Positions 11,151 to 22,988 are shown, counted from the stretch's first letter. The stretch: DNA of 64,000 bases from Romanomermis culicivorax (GCA_963922205.1 CAWUHX010000308.1:327207-391206); one strand, 5' to 3'. Notes: generated by a model not told the origin, from the letters alone. Numbers and translations are program-made.

Positions 11151-11800
11151 TTTTATTGTTTTCCTCTTCTTATGGTCTATTTGTTTGTGATTTTTAATTT
11201 TTTTTCTATTTCTCTCAATTTTTTATGCTTTTTTTGTGCTTTTTGATACTTCTTTTGGAAAATTTCAGGATTTTTCGTAACTTTCTTTAGAAAATTTGAG
11301 GAGCTTTATTTTTTTGGGGAAATCTGACAAGTTTTCAGGATTTTTTTCAGGAAATTTTTGGTCTTTTTAAACTTTTTTGGAAAATTTTACGATTTTTTGG
11401 AATATTTTACAATTTTGATGCTTTTTTAGGGAAAAATGACAATTTTCAATTTTTTTGAGTGAAATTCCGAAATTATCCACGATTTTTCATGTTTGTTAAC
11501 CGAATTTCAAGCATTACCGATTATTTTTCAGCGAAATTTGACAATTTTTCATGACCTTTTATGGCAAATTTTTGGTTTTTAATGCTTTTTAGCAAAATTC
11601 GATGATTTTTAATCTTTTTTTGTTGTTGAAAATTTGAGAATTTTTCATGCTATTTCAGGGAAATTTAACAATTTTTCATTATTTTTGAGGAAAAATTTCG
11701 GAATTTTCCATGATTTTATAATAAAATTTGAAGGCTTTCCATAATATTTTTAGGAAAATTCGAGAATTTTTTTTGCTCTTTCCAGGGAAAAATTGGGAAG
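11151..11800. repeat. T-rich degenerate repeat (GGAAATTTGACAATTTTTCATG-like)
   Basis: This block is different in texture from the arrays on either side. It repeats words like GGAAAAATTTGACAATTTTTCATGATTTTTTTAG at about 45-70 base spacing. No gene is visible. Confidence 0.6.
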
Positions 11801-12835
11801 TTTTGAAAAGTTTGTAAAATTTAGAAAGCTTTTGAAAATTCAGATAAATTTCAGAAATTAAGAAAAATTTCTAAAATTTGTAAAATTTGGAATTTTTAGA
11901 AAAGTTTGTAAAATTTGAGAAAATTTTTTAAGTTTTGGAGAAGTTTCAAAAATTGATAACATTTGAAATCTAGAAAACTAAAATTTGTAAAATAACAAAA
12001 AAACTTTGTAAAAAATGAAAATTAATAAAAGTTTGTGAAAAATCCAAAATTCAGAAACGTTTTTAGAATTCGTAAAATTTGGAAAGTTTAGAAAAAAATG
12101 TGAATTTCAGAAATGTTCGTAAAATTAGTAAAATTTCTAAAATTAACAAAAGTTTGTGGAGTCTGTATAATTCAGAAAAAATTGTAAATTTTAGGAAAAT
12201 TATGAAATTTAGAAAATTTCGCAAAATTTTTAGAATTCAGAAAAGTTAGCGAAATTGTTAAAATTTTTAAAAGTTTCTAAAATTTGTAAAATTCAGAAAA
12301 ATTTGTAACATTTAGAAAATTTATAAAACTTTGTGAAATTTACAAAATTTATAAAAGTTTGTGAAAATTTTTAAGATTTGGAAAACTTTCTAAAAGCTGT
12401 AAAATTCAGAAAAGTTTGTAAAATTCTGAAAACTTTGTAAAATTCTGAAAACTTGAATAAATTTGTAAAATTTGCAAATTTCAGAAAAGTTTGTAGAATT
12501 TATAAAAGTTTGTAAAATTTACAAATTTCACAAAAGTTTGTACAATTTACAAAAGTTTGTGAAATTTACAAATTTCAGAAAAGTTTGTAGAATTTACAAA
12601 AGTTTGAAAAGTTTAGAAAATTCGGAAAAATTTGTAGAATTTATAAAAGTATGTATAATTTAGAAATTTATAAAAGTTTGTGAAAATTTTTAAAATTTAG
12701 AAAACTTTCCAACACCTTTAAAATTTAAAAAGATTTGTAAAATTCTGAAAATTTGAATAAGTTTGTAAAATTTGCAAATTTCAGAAAAGTTTGTAGAATT
12801 TATAAAAGTTTGTACAATTTAGAAATTTATAAAAG
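11801..12835. repeat. R2 array continued
   Basis: GTAAAATTT/AGAAAAGTTT units resume and run up to the edge of the retroelement. Some blocks (12,460-12,650 and 12,740-12,830) are near copies of each other. Confidence 0.8.
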
Positions 12836-14842
12836 TGTCACATTAAGTAGAATTTGGGGCCATGTCACATTAAACGAATAGGTGATCAGTCACATTGATG
12901 GGAAAACCCATACCATATCCCATAGGAAATACGGCCATGACACTGTAGGTGACATGCTGTGACCCCCTTGGGTGGCTCCGTAAGGTATTCAGTTCGGGAA
13001 CCTAACCCAGCTGGTACTACTACGGGAAAACCTATGGTGTACCTCGGCCTTGTCCTAGGGTTCTGCTGCAGAATAATGGACAACACGGCTGGGTCAGGGG
13101 TGGCAATCCCTAGTCCTCATTCACTGGGAATGAGGGACTGCACCATTTGTGGAATGGCTTACTGTAGGGGACCCGATTGTAAACCTAAATCCCCTATTTG
13201 GCCCTGACCTTAAGGGTTCAAGGGCTGTTCTAACTGAGGGTACTCTCAAGGGAAAATTGGCTCAAGGATGATTCCCACAAATATACCCTCAACAATAATA
13301 GCCCCTGAGAAGACTCACCTAGTGCTCTTCTCAAAGTACTCGGCGCTGGGCGACGGGTTTGAGGGTGGTACGCCGGTCCAAGAGACGACGGGGTTGGCCG
13401 ATGAGGGTAACGTTCCTGGGGGGGGGATGGCGACAGGGAATCTCTAACCAGAAGGTGATGGGGTAACTCCTAGGGTTGGAATACGGTAACGTAAACGCAA
13501 GAGGGAGGCACCGAAGGCGAATTTATTGAAAGTGGCGGTGAACACAGGCGAATATGCAAATTTATAAAATAAAGACGTTGATGAACGCGGAGATGCAAGC
13601 TAAAAGGCAAGAAGATGGTTAGGCCCAAAAATGAGTGCAAAACTAAAGAAACAAGCCCTTTTAAAGGGCCCCGTAAACCTACAGTATGCCTTGGACGGAG
13701 CTAAGACAACACCCAAGCTAACTTCTGCAGCGGAAATCACTGCAAAAGATGCCCATGGTCACATAGACATTTTCCAGTTCACTACGTTGAGCATTGGGGC
13801 GAGTTTCCACTCTCCATGCTTAACATAGGAACGTCATCTAGTGAGAATTTCCAACTAGGCGTTTCACATTGCAAAACGTCGCTAGTTTTTGCTGATAAGA
13901 GATGCACATTGTGCTCCAATTATAGCGATGAGCTTGGAGAGCTTATCTTTGGCGGAAATTCTAACTAATGGGTTACATACTGCAGTCTACATGCGCAACA
14001 GAAAAATAACAAATCATAACGGAAATGAAAGTGCAGAAATGAAACAGAAACGAAACGCAAAAAGTACATGCAGAAATTGCATGTAAAATATAAAAACGAA
14101 ACGCAAAATTAACATAAATGATTGTAACACAGAAAGTGGCGAAAAATATAACAAAAAAGCATGATGTGAATCACCTGACGTTGGGCGAAATTCGTCGGTC
14201 CTTCGAAAACAGGCGTCCTTGTCCTTGTGTTGTCGAGGTTTATGCGGCATGTCCGACGAGGTCAATCGTCCAAGTGGATGTGACGGCGGGTAGTCAATGG
14301 TCCAAATGGTTTTTTGGTGCATTGTGGCTCATGGAGTTGTGTCAATGATGTGTGGAGTTGCTGATGTCAATTGATCAGTGTGGTTGGTGATGCATGGATT
14401 TGCTGACGTCAGTTGATCCATATGGTAATGCATGGAGTTAAATTTGTGCACTGATCTGTGAGATCTATAATGGGATTAAAAGAAACATTTTGGGGGCGAG
14501 ATGCAGGCTATTGCATGGATGGGCCTGTGATATGAAGCAATACCCTAGTTTAGATGCATTGATCGCTGCTCATTCTCTTCTTTCCACTAATGCTCCAGCA
14601 TGGGACAAGAGTGGGTATTCCATGAGGGGCGCAGCAGTCCTTTGAAAAAGGACATCCTCGTCTGTAAGGTCGACAAAAGAAGAGAAGAGCTACTTGATTA
14701 CGGGTCAGAGACCTCTGCATCAAGATGGGGGTCAACGAGATCTTGTGTAAAATCTCTATTTGTTGACTGAATCAACAAAGGTGCCATCTCGACTATCTGT
14801 GAAGTGGAAGCAATAAATAAAATTTTCATAAAATTAATGAAT
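12836..14842 (-). other. Non-coding 3' region of the retroelement, possible LTR
   Basis: No convincing open frame lies here. The left end has three copies of GTCACATT within about 60 bases. A run of nine G residues is at about 13,419-13,427. The block probably contains the 3' untranslated region and the 3' LTR, but without a second LTR copy its limits cannot be drawn. A short frame (14,698-14,934) overlaps the integrase end and is not convincing. Confidence 0.5.
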
Positions 14843-15904
14843 TTAAACACTTGGTTGATCAGGTAATATGTAGTGTCTAAGCTGATTGACATGCACAGTA
14901 TCTTCTTGATCTGTCTCAAGCCGAAAGGTGACATTGGGATATGTCACATCCATAACAAAATAGGGCCCATTGTAAATGGGCAGCAGTTTGGGCCTAAAAC
15001 CACATCTGCTGGAAGTGCGCAGTTTGAGCACTTGGTACTTTGTATGAGACATCTCCTGCCATGCAGTCGTAAGACAGAGCATAAGCTGCCTGTGATTTCT
15101 CAATCCCACTCTGCATCAAGGTCAAGGCGTTTGTGAAATGGCATTTGACCTCCATATCATATGTGGAAATATCAATGATATGGGCCAGAGGGCTGAATGA
15201 GAGCATGGCGTCAACAGGTAGCATGGGCGTATGACCATACATGAGTTCAAAGGGGGAATATCCTGTGGACTCATTCATGCTAATGTTGATGGTAAACACA
15301 GAATACGGCAGGTGTTCATCCCAATCAGTATGACTTTGATGGACATACATACGTAGTCGTGTAGCATTTGATTAGCTCTTTCCACTTTGCCCTTTGTCAT
15401 CGGGTGATAAGCAGTAGAGTGGATTTTCTTAGTTGAACAGATGGCAGTGATTTCTGTCATCAGTTTTGATGTGAAATCAGTACCATGGTCAGACTGAAGA
15501 ATCTGCAGTGCCCTATGTCTGCAGACAATTTGTGTAACAAAAAGGCGTGCTATGGCTTGCACAGTGATATCCAGAGTAGCGAAAGCCTCAACCCATTTGG
15601 TAAAGTAATTGATAAAGACTACAATAAAATAGTTGCCAGCCTCACTAGTGGTCATGGGTCTCATACAGTCCACACCTACTCGATGAAAGGGCTCCATAAT
15701 GATGATTGGTTTTAGAGCTGCTCGGGTCTTTTCTCTCTCGGGTTTATTCCGTTGGCAAAGATCACACCGCTGACAAAAGGACTTGACGTCCGCACTGAGG
15801 GAAGGCCAGTGGTACTTCCGGGCTATAAGCCTCGCGGTAAATTTAGCACTAAAGTGTCCAGCTAGAATGTCATTATGGTGAGGCTCAATAATGGTAGTAA
15901 CCAT
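14843..15904 (-). pseudogene. Retroelement integrase, frameshifted
   Basis: Integrase inserts the cDNA copy into the host chromosome. The upstream open frame (15,275-15,904) shows the zinc-binding H-H-C-C module (HHND, GHF, then CQRCDLC) and a complete DDE core: D in VGVDCMRP, D in LQSDHGTDF, and E in TKGKVERAN. Two further overlapping frames (14,994-15,350 and 14,843-15,109) continue the protein with TGYSPFELMYG and a C-terminal GPY-type segment (IYNGPYFVMDV, then VHVNQLRHYILP). At least two frameshifts are needed to connect them. The catalytic triad is retained, but the frame breaks make the gene inactive. Confidence 0.85.
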
Positions 15905-15907
15905 GGA

Positions 15908-16705
15908 TCAGGGAATGACAATCTTGTTGGACTCACCTGTCCACCTTTCAAGGATGTTATCCAACAGGTGGTAGCCATTAACATTATTCTGATCACTGTA
16001 GGGTTTTAGTGACCTAAGAATGGAGGCTAGATCCGGATCCTCAAATTGAGCTGCGAGAAGGTTAGGGTGCTGCACATCCTGTGATATCTTAGCATAAGAC
16101 TCTGATCTCGCCAGGCGCTGCACACCATCAGTGATCATTTCAAATGATCTTGCCAGGCGCTGCACACCATCAGTGATCATTTCAGATGATCTTGCCAGGC
16201 GCTGAGCACCATCAGAGATCATCATAACTTCTTCCTCGGGTCTGTAAAGGGGAGTATTGTCGATACTCACCCCAGCAACGGAATTAGGATCTGGTAGGTG
16301 CGATAATGCATCAGCATTACCATTTGACTGATCTTTTTGCAGCCGAATTGTCAGTTTGAATTCAGTGAGCACAAGACCCCACCGAGCTATCCTGGCAGAC
16401 CAGTTAGGTTTCTCCAACACATCCTTGACAGAAGTATGGTCACTCTGTATGACCACCTAATGTTTAAAGAGGTAAGGTGGAAAGTGCTTGACGAAATGGA
16501 CAACAGCGAGAGTTTCCAACTCCCTAATAGAGTAGTTTTTCTCAGCAGCTGTTAACACATGACTGGCGTATGCGACAGGATGGTCCTGTCCATCATCATC
16601 TAACTGGCTTAGAACTGTCCCTATTCCCGAAATACTTGCCTTGGTTTGAAGGATGAAGGATTTCATAAAGTCTGGATGGCACAGAATAGGGGGGTTTGTC
16701 CGCAA
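15908..16705 (-). pseudogene. Retroelement RNase H region and linker to integrase, degenerate
   Basis: The frame at 16,457-16,705 holds the end of reverse transcriptase and the start of RNase H (FILQTKAS, VLSQ, HPVAYASHVL, NYSIRELE). In gypsy elements the first RNase H acid lies in a QTDAS-like motif; here the position is Lys. The frame at 15,908-16,456 continues with the end of RNase H (QSDHTSVKDVL, GNADALSHLP) and the linker before integrase. A stop separates the two at about 16,457. The linker contains a triple 42-base repeat (16,104-16,229). RNase H would remove the RNA template; this copy is unlikely to be active. Confidence 0.8.
16104..16229 (-). repeat. 42-bp in-frame tandem triplication inside pol
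   Basis: GATCT(T/C)GCCAGGCGCTG recurs at 16,104, 16,146 and 16,188, exactly 42 bases apart, encoding three near-copies of a 14-residue unit (MITDGVQRLARSFE). The unit lies in the linker between RNase H and integrase. Because it is a multiple of three it leaves the frame open. Confidence 0.9.
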
Positions 16706-16779
16706 TCTTCGGAGTTTGTTGAATGCCGCTTGCTAAGGTTTTGACCACAGGAAGGTAACTTCCTTCCATAGGAGCTTGG

Positions 16780-17685
16780 TCAGCGGCTCGCTGTGCCGGG
16801 CACAACCAGGGATGAAACACCTGCAATAAGCCACGAGACCAAGAAAGGACTTGATGTCCTTGGCGTTTTGTGAATGGGTAGATTCTGGATGGCGGCCAGT
16901 TTGACTTTATCCAGTTCTAGACTGTTCTCTGAGATGCGGTAACCTAGATATTCCACCTCGGAGTACAAAAACTTGCACTTGCTCAGTATGAGCTCCATTC
17001 CACCCTGATGGAGATGCGAGAACACATCCATCAGGCCCTCAAGCATCTGGGTGTGAGAGTTCCCGAACACCAAGATGTCATTGAGATAGGTCGCTGTATG
17101 CCACTCTATTCCCTTAAGGAGCAGGTCCATGAGATGTTGGAACATGCCAGGGGCCTTGCAAGGACCAAAAGGCAGATAGTTGAACTCCTAAAGTCAAATA
17201 GGCATATTAAATGCCGTCTATTCCATGTCTGCCTCAGCAGTAGGTATAGACCAGTAGGTGTTAGCCTGATCAAGGGTTGTGAGGTACTTCATACCCTTGA
17301 GTGTGTCGAGGATGTCATCAATCCATGGGAGAGGATAGACATCCTTTTTCGTGACCTCGTTAAGACCACAAAAGGCAACACACATCCCGCATGACCCATT
17401 TTTCTTGCGCACCAGGACGGTATTCATAGCCCACGGTGATGTGCTAGGCCGAATAATACCTTTTTCCTGGAGCGCTTTGACTTCCTGTATTATGAGGACC
17501 TTTTCCTTGGGGGCCGTGCAGTAAGGGAAACCGCGGACTGGGCGAGCATCACCCGTGCTGATCTTGTGGTGCATGAGGTCAGTGGAACCTGTGTCCTTCT
17601 CATCAATAGCATAGAGGTCAGTGTAAGCGACCAGTACGTCAAGTAATGCTGTCCTGTCCTGTGAGGAGATATCAGGGGATATCAC
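16780..17685 (-). pseudogene. Retroelement reverse transcriptase, broken
   Basis: The first part (17,218-17,685) has the gypsy reverse transcriptase landmarks: PVRGFPY, the KGIIRPSTSPWA motif, VLVRKKNG, YPLPWIDDILD and LTTLDQANTYW, with the first catalytic Asp in LDQA. Three in-frame stops follow at 17,218, 17,194 and 17,188. The frame then resumes with EFNYLPFG- and APGMFQHLMD-type sequence and the catalytic box, which reads YLND instead of the usual YxDD. The thumb region (LYSEVEYLGYRIS) follows. A further break lies near 16,780. The stops and the lost Asp show the enzyme is dead. Confidence 0.88.
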
Positions 17686-17745
17686 AGCATTAGTCTCGAC
17701 CCACTTTCGATCAAGGATGGTTTCTGACTTGACGGCTGATCCCCG

Positions 17746-18432
17746 TTAGAGATCAGAGTGCATCTGCACATGACCAATGGTCATATGCGGGTAGAGAACC
17801 ACTGAGTGTGTACTCAAGTTGACTACCTGTAATGGTATGTGAGTGTTAGTCACAGTACTCATAGTACCAGCGAAATATATGCAATGTTGATGTCCCAGGA
17901 GGGGCTTATGAAAGAAAGCTACCTCAGGTAGGTTGGCATATAATGATGGTACAGGTGCAGTAAATTGCCTCAGTGAGCGAGGCTCAAGGACAATCAACTC
18001 CTCCAAGGGCAGTGCGCCATGTACAGAAGGGGGATTGTGGATGAGGCCCTCACACGGAACCCTAACTTCCTTGAACTGAAGAAAAGATTTCTCCCAGTTC
18101 AAACTGACACAATTGAACCGTCCGAGGAAGTTCGTCCCCAAGACTAGTTCAGACAAACAGTTCTCTTGTATTTGGACCTGAATCCATTCAGAGACATCAG
18201 CCACTGTCACTGTGACATAGGCAGCGCCTAGCAGTAGAATCAAAGACCCATTCGCTGCTATATGGCGAGCCCTAGTCTCTGTGAGCACCAAGTCCGGTAA
18301 CTGGACCACCAACTTGTGATCCAGGAGTGAGAAAACTGCTCCTGTATCAATCAGAGCTTTGGCTTCCACCCAATTGTTCAGGAGAACTCTGATATGAGGG
18401 GTCCTCATTTCAGTGGGGTAGAAGGCTGACAC
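17746..18432 (-). pseudogene. Retropepsin (second protease), gypsy pol position
   Basis: This 228-residue frame carries an aspartic protease with ALIDTGA at residues 27-32 and a second conserved strand (LVLGTNFLGRF, residues 96-106). It lies just upstream of reverse transcriptase, where the gypsy protease is expected, and would cleave the polyprotein. The domain is followed by about 120 residues of linker. The domain itself is not interrupted, but the polyprotein around it is. This is the second protease in the element; the other follows the envelope-like part. Confidence 0.8.
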
Positions 18433-18954
18433 TACATGACCTGGGTCAGGTGTGGAGTCATCAAAACTCGACTCTGGTGCATCGGTTTGCTTCAGTATTG
18501 GCAGACCCGTGCGTCGGAGTAACCCTACCAGAGCATAACCAACCGATGATTCCAGATTGGTCCGTGGAGTGGGATGAACCTGAACAGTAAGTACATGATC
18601 CGATCACTCTCCTGAGCTCTGAGTAGCTCCTAGGGGTTCGACCTCTATGTCAGAGAGTGGGGGCACCTCTAGTACAGGGGATGCAGGTGTATCTGAACCA
18701 CTAGGCTTGCAGAATTGGCCTTTCTCTAGTGTAACTGGAGAATTTCCAGGCCGGGGTCGAGGTCAATTTTACCCTGACCTGGCCATTAAATGACGACTGG
18801 CCCATCTAGAAGAGGTCCAACTACTTCTGGTCGACCCACCTGATGAGGCAACAGAGGAAGTCTGCGAGGGTGGCCGAGAAATGGACAAAGTCCTTGATCC
18901 TGATCGAGACCCGGACCTGTTGGAGGCCCTTGATAGTGAACGTGTGTTCTCCCA
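18433..18954 (-). other. Linker between the two protease frames, no domain recognised
   Basis: The minus strand can be read in segments as Pro/Ser/Glu-rich sequence (for example SPVLEVPPLSDIEVEPLGA), interrupted by stops. It may be a degraded spacer or a remnant of gag. I see no clear zinc knuckle. Confidence 0.4.
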
Positions 18955-19974
18955 TCAGGGTTGGACCTGATCAATCTCAGCCGCTGTCAAGAGAAGTGAC
19001 AGTTCGACCGCATTCAACCGACAGACATGTTGTTGGTAATCAAACCTGATATTCTGGAATTGTTCCAGAAAGCCCCATCCAAGAATCAGATCGACCGGTG
19101 TCCAGAAAGGAGACGTAGTCTCACACACATGGAGATGTATGTCCACTCTTGTGTGTGGCTGACGGGTTCCAGGCAACATGATCTCATATGGTCCCCATAG
19201 GAGAGTATGGACGGCTTTCCCATTGATACTCATTAATGGGTTAAAGTGGTGATGTTGTTGGAAAGCCATCGCCACCTTCCGACTTTCTTTAATCAAGGCC
19301 TTGTTAAGGCGTTGACTAATAATGGTCCGTGGACAACCAGTGTCAAGGAAAGCCGGAGTTTCCTTGGCTTCAACCAGTACCACAAAACAGGGAGTGATCC
19401 TGTTGAACAGTGTCCGCACATCCTTCTGTACGTAATGAAAACCGACCCAACGTTGAACTTTCCGGAGGAGGTTCAACGGAGAGTATTGGCCAACAAACTG
19501 GACCTGTCTTTTCGGCAGGTGGTAGCTGAGATAATAGGAGAACCCAATGTAAATGAGATATCCTGTACCGGCCAGCACTGCCAGGGTGATGAGGGTGTTA
19601 AAGATCAACTGCACTGGTCCACTCAGAAGAGACTGTAAGCCCTGTATGAGATTGTGCTGTTGACCAGTAATCACATGGTTAGCTGCCAGACCAACACCTT
19701 CCAGAGAGGCCTTGATGTCAGTCCCTACCCCTGCAACTGCCTGATAGAGAGAATCTGGTTGTAGGGATAGACCAGTGGTAAAGTTTACCAACCAGTGTAA
19801 GACCCCTTCAATTTGCTCATTCTTGTAAACATATTGTTTAAAGAAAGGAAAACTTGAAGGGATCATCCCCAACTGATCGCAAAAGAGCGCAGGAGCTTCA
19901 AAGTGAGTGAGGTTGAAGCACTGTTTCCACAAAAGTTCAAGTGGAATGTGGCTCACATGGACCATGCCAGACAC
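18955..19974 (-). pseudogene. Envelope-like membrane anchor joined in frame to a retropepsin domain
   Basis: A single 339-residue frame. Residues 1-120 look like the end of a surface glycoprotein ectodomain, with NLTH and NFTT glycosylation sites and heptad-like hydrophobics (LYQAVAGVG through LIQGLQSLL). Residues 121-150 form a strong transmembrane segment (LIFNTLITLAVLAGTGYLIY). After a basic stop-transfer region (HLPKRQ), residues 200-320 form an aspartic protease fold: AFLDTG at 208-213 and the late strand VDLILGWGFLEQF at 294-306. The frame upstream (20,045-21,271) supplies the rest of the glycoprotein after a frameshift. A protease domain on the cytoplasmic side of an envelope protein is unusual; it might also be a fusion formed by decay of a stop codon between env and pol. 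Confidence 0.7.
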
Positions 19975-21271
19975 AGTAAACCAGCCCGAGCAATTTCAGA
20001 AAATCCCGGTGAAGTGATGGTCACACGGCACTTTTGACCTAAATTTAATGAGATCTGGGCCACCGGGTACCACCAACCTGTACGGGTAGATACTTGGAAC
20101 AGGTGTCCCCCACCTTGTACAAATAGTGGACATAAGTGGCGTTGACCTTTTGACACGGCCATATCGTCAGTGCTTCACCCATGAATTCCACTGTCAGGTC
20201 ATTCGTTTGCAGGAATGCCCAGGCTCCTAGTGTAGGGTCAAAACAAAGCAACTGCCAAGTCAGATCAAGGTAGCGTTGAGCGTGAGAGCAAAGCTCAAGC
20301 CACATGAACCGAAAATTGTTAATTTCTGACTCTTTGATCTGCTGAGCCAGGTAGTTCAGTTTGGCATTGACGGGGTCAGGACGTGAGTCCTTTGCCAATC
20401 CGAACAACCTTTGGGTCATATTAAATCTTCCGTGGATGCATAGAAGAAGACCCTGATCTGTCAGCACTGTGTTTAACCGAAGGTCGGGACACAACCGGAA
20501 GACGCGAGAGTTTCCCGGTATCTTCAGGGCAACCTGTAAATCATCGATGATGACATGGTTCCCTGACACAGACGCAGCGTAATTGCCCTGAGGACGATAA
20601 TGACACTGTGTTGTAAAGTTTGTTGCAGGCCAGACAATTACCCCATCGAGAGTAGTGCACTGTCCTGCAGTGGGACTGCATCCACCTACATCTCCTAAGG
20701 TACTTAGAGCTGTAGTGCCATCCCACGAAGTGACCTGTCCCTCCTCCATGAAGAGGTTAGTCACCATCTTGCAGACGTCACTGCAGCACCACGAGTACAT
20801 CACATCCTGCATTTGGTTAGTGCTATAAAAGCCAGGGGGTATTTCCACAAGCTTTTGTAAACCAAACACCTTCGTGCGATGTGCTAGCATACAAGCCGCA
20901 GGCGCTAGATGCTGAGTGGTAATGACGTCTGCAGTAATGCCTCTAGATCCGAAAAAACCAGTGTTGGTGCACACCTTACGGTTTCGCAAAGTGCACTTCC
21001 ATGCTACAGCAGTGATTGGATCACAAATAGGAACATACACTGTAACATTCATGCGCCGGGGACTCCATGAAGATTTTGGTGGCTTGCATTCAACTTTTTG
21101 AGGTAGCTCAAGTGGATGACCGCTTCTTGAAAGACCACAAAATTGGTACTGAGTAGCATGTATTGCAGAGCTCATTCCTAAGAACAGTAGTGTCACAAAG
21201 GCCCAATTTATTATGTACAAGCTATTTACAAACGGTGCGCGTAAATATACACCTATATGCACAGTGTTCAC
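19975..21271 (-). pseudogene. Envelope-like surface glycoprotein, frameshifted
   Basis: A 408-residue frame (20,045-21,271) begins with a hydrophobic signal-type segment at about residues 17-38 ([19 protein letters not shown]) followed by a Cys-rich ectodomain (CCSDVC, several spaced Cys) with four potential N-glycosylation sites (NVTV, NFTT, NMTQ, NATY). Around 20,045-20,160 the reading shifts to another frame (TGWWYPVAQISLNLGQKCRV) and then to that of the membrane anchor at 18,955-19,974. I do not recognise the glycoprotein family with certainty; nematode BEL/Pao elements have acquired phlebovirus-like envelopes, but no diagnostic motif was seen here. It lies upstream of pol, whereas env is normally downstream. 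Confidence 0.65.
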
Positions 21272-21904
21272 CCGTCAGGTAGTTTCATTCTTCGTCCTCC
21301 TCATCAGACGATATCGGTTCCTCGCCGGGGAAGTCGATGACCAAGCCTCTGCATGGGTGGACTTCGCAAAGAACGCCAATCTTCGGGGTCTGCGGGGCAG
21401 TTGCCGTCGGGAATGGCGACGCCTCGATGATGCTGACGTAGTCGTTGAGGGCACGCAACGTCTCTCCAAAGGCGTTGGTGACCTTGGTCGGCGATTTCGC
21501 CACAGCCACTGGTTGCTGCTGGGCAATCGCCGCCAGTGTTTGGGCTCCTGTCATTGTTGTTGATGGTAGCGCAGCAACAACTGCTGTGGGCTGCGCGTTG
21601 CAACTCGCCTGTTCCACAGCGGGGCAGACGGCGTCCACTGCCGGCGACAACGGCTCACCATCCAATGGGATCTTGTCCAGGGGAGTGGGCCGAATAGTCC
21701 CATTGGCGATGAACTGGAGTGCTCATTGAGCAATCTCGGGCCCCAATATCTGCAACGCCGCTGGTGCCGAAAGCACCATGTCGGCGGCCATAAGTGCCTC
21801 AACCTCGAACAGCTCCTTGAGTAGAGCCCATGGGAGGTGCGGATATTTCTTGGCCAAATCCGTTGACCGCACAGCCCGCATTGCATCGGCGATGGATGAG
21901 GAAT

Positions 21905-21990
21905 CTGTAAATGAGAAATCATTAAAGTCGCTGACTTATAAGGACATCTGATTTTCAGACCTGAAATGTCAGAAAAAGAAGGCAGTATAC
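21905..21990 (-). other. Spliceosomal intron in the gag-like ORF (86 nt)
   Basis: The donor TTAG|GTATACTGCC and the acceptor CATTTACAG join two frames in the same phase (one base before, two after). A shorter acceptor at 21,961 would give 30 bases and does not keep the frame. Confidence 0.6.
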
Positions 21991-22953
21991 CTAACAGATT
22001 CATCGATTCCATTTGACCGACGACCTCCAGCATGGAGTCTGTTGGAATTCCGGGCCGCGGTCCCTGGGTGGCAAAACAGGTGTACCTTCCGTCGATCAAT
22101 ACGATGCGACCACGCTGACATCCCCAGTTGTTTCCGCGTCGATGACGGGTTTTCATTGACCAGCGTCGCATATTTCAGTGGCGGCGGCGGCAAGGCAGGC
22201 GACAGTGCGGGTGCCGAAACCACTGTAGCAACTAAAAATCCAATACTGATTACAGAGACAGGATAACAAAGTTGTGAAGGATCAGCCAGGTGTTCAGCAA
22301 GAACTTCATCATCCAGATCAAACAGATCTGGGTGAGGAAGACCGTCGGTAGCCCTTAGGGCATTATTTTGCCCTGGGAGTGGCTGATTTAGGTTTCCTAT
22401 CCCGTTAGGAGGTGGAGTGGCATATCACCAAAAATTTCCACTTGTCCCCTGAGGAGAGTAACCAGGATTACCAAAGTTAGTCTCATCAGGCATTGTCAGG
22501 TTCCGATGTGGGCAGGCCGTGGCCCTGTGCACTCGTATTGCTCGGCAATGCAGACAGGGTCTGTCGCATTGGTCAGTTGGATGCGCCCTCGTTCGACAAA
22601 AATAGCAACAGCCGGCACTGACGGTGGCGGGTTGCTAGGACCGGCGCTGTCAGGATGTTGGGCTTGGCAACTGGCGTCGTTGTGGGTGCAACGTCCATGG
22701 TAGGAGCACATCTGTAAATGTGCCCCTGATGTGCGATTGCCAGTGTTTTGGACCTGTGCCAACAGCATCGTTGATGGCATGAGGTTCCTAGGAGCTGGCG
22801 CCATTTGCTGACCCATAAGTTGTGCAATATGGGCCATGAGCCGGGCCATCTCCAATTGTAGATGTCGAATCTCGTCCGACAGCATTGCCGATGGATGTTG
22901 AGTGTTGCCCCTTTGATTCGACATTGACCTGACCTTGTCGGCAGGCTTTTGTT

Positions 22954-22988
22954 CTGAAGAGAAAACAGTATTAGATGGGGCAGTATAC
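22954..22988 (-). other. Very short intron in the gag-like ORF (35 nt)
   Basis: The donor is again TTAG|GTATACTGCC, the same 14 bases as in the intron at 21,905-21,990, and the acceptor is TTTTCTCTTCAG. Splicing joins an ATG-starting piece (M-R-L) to the main frame in phase. Confidence 0.5.

Noticed and set aside
21285-21563. Plus-strand ORFs over the gag- and envelope-like region as separate genes
   Set aside because: They lie opposite the minus-strand frames that carry the recognisable features and have no motif of their own.
22496-22924. The CSYHGRCTHNDASC motif as a standard CCHC zinc knuckle
   Set aside because: Spacing and order of Cys and His do not match C-x2-C-x4-H-x4-C. It is described only as metal-binding-like.
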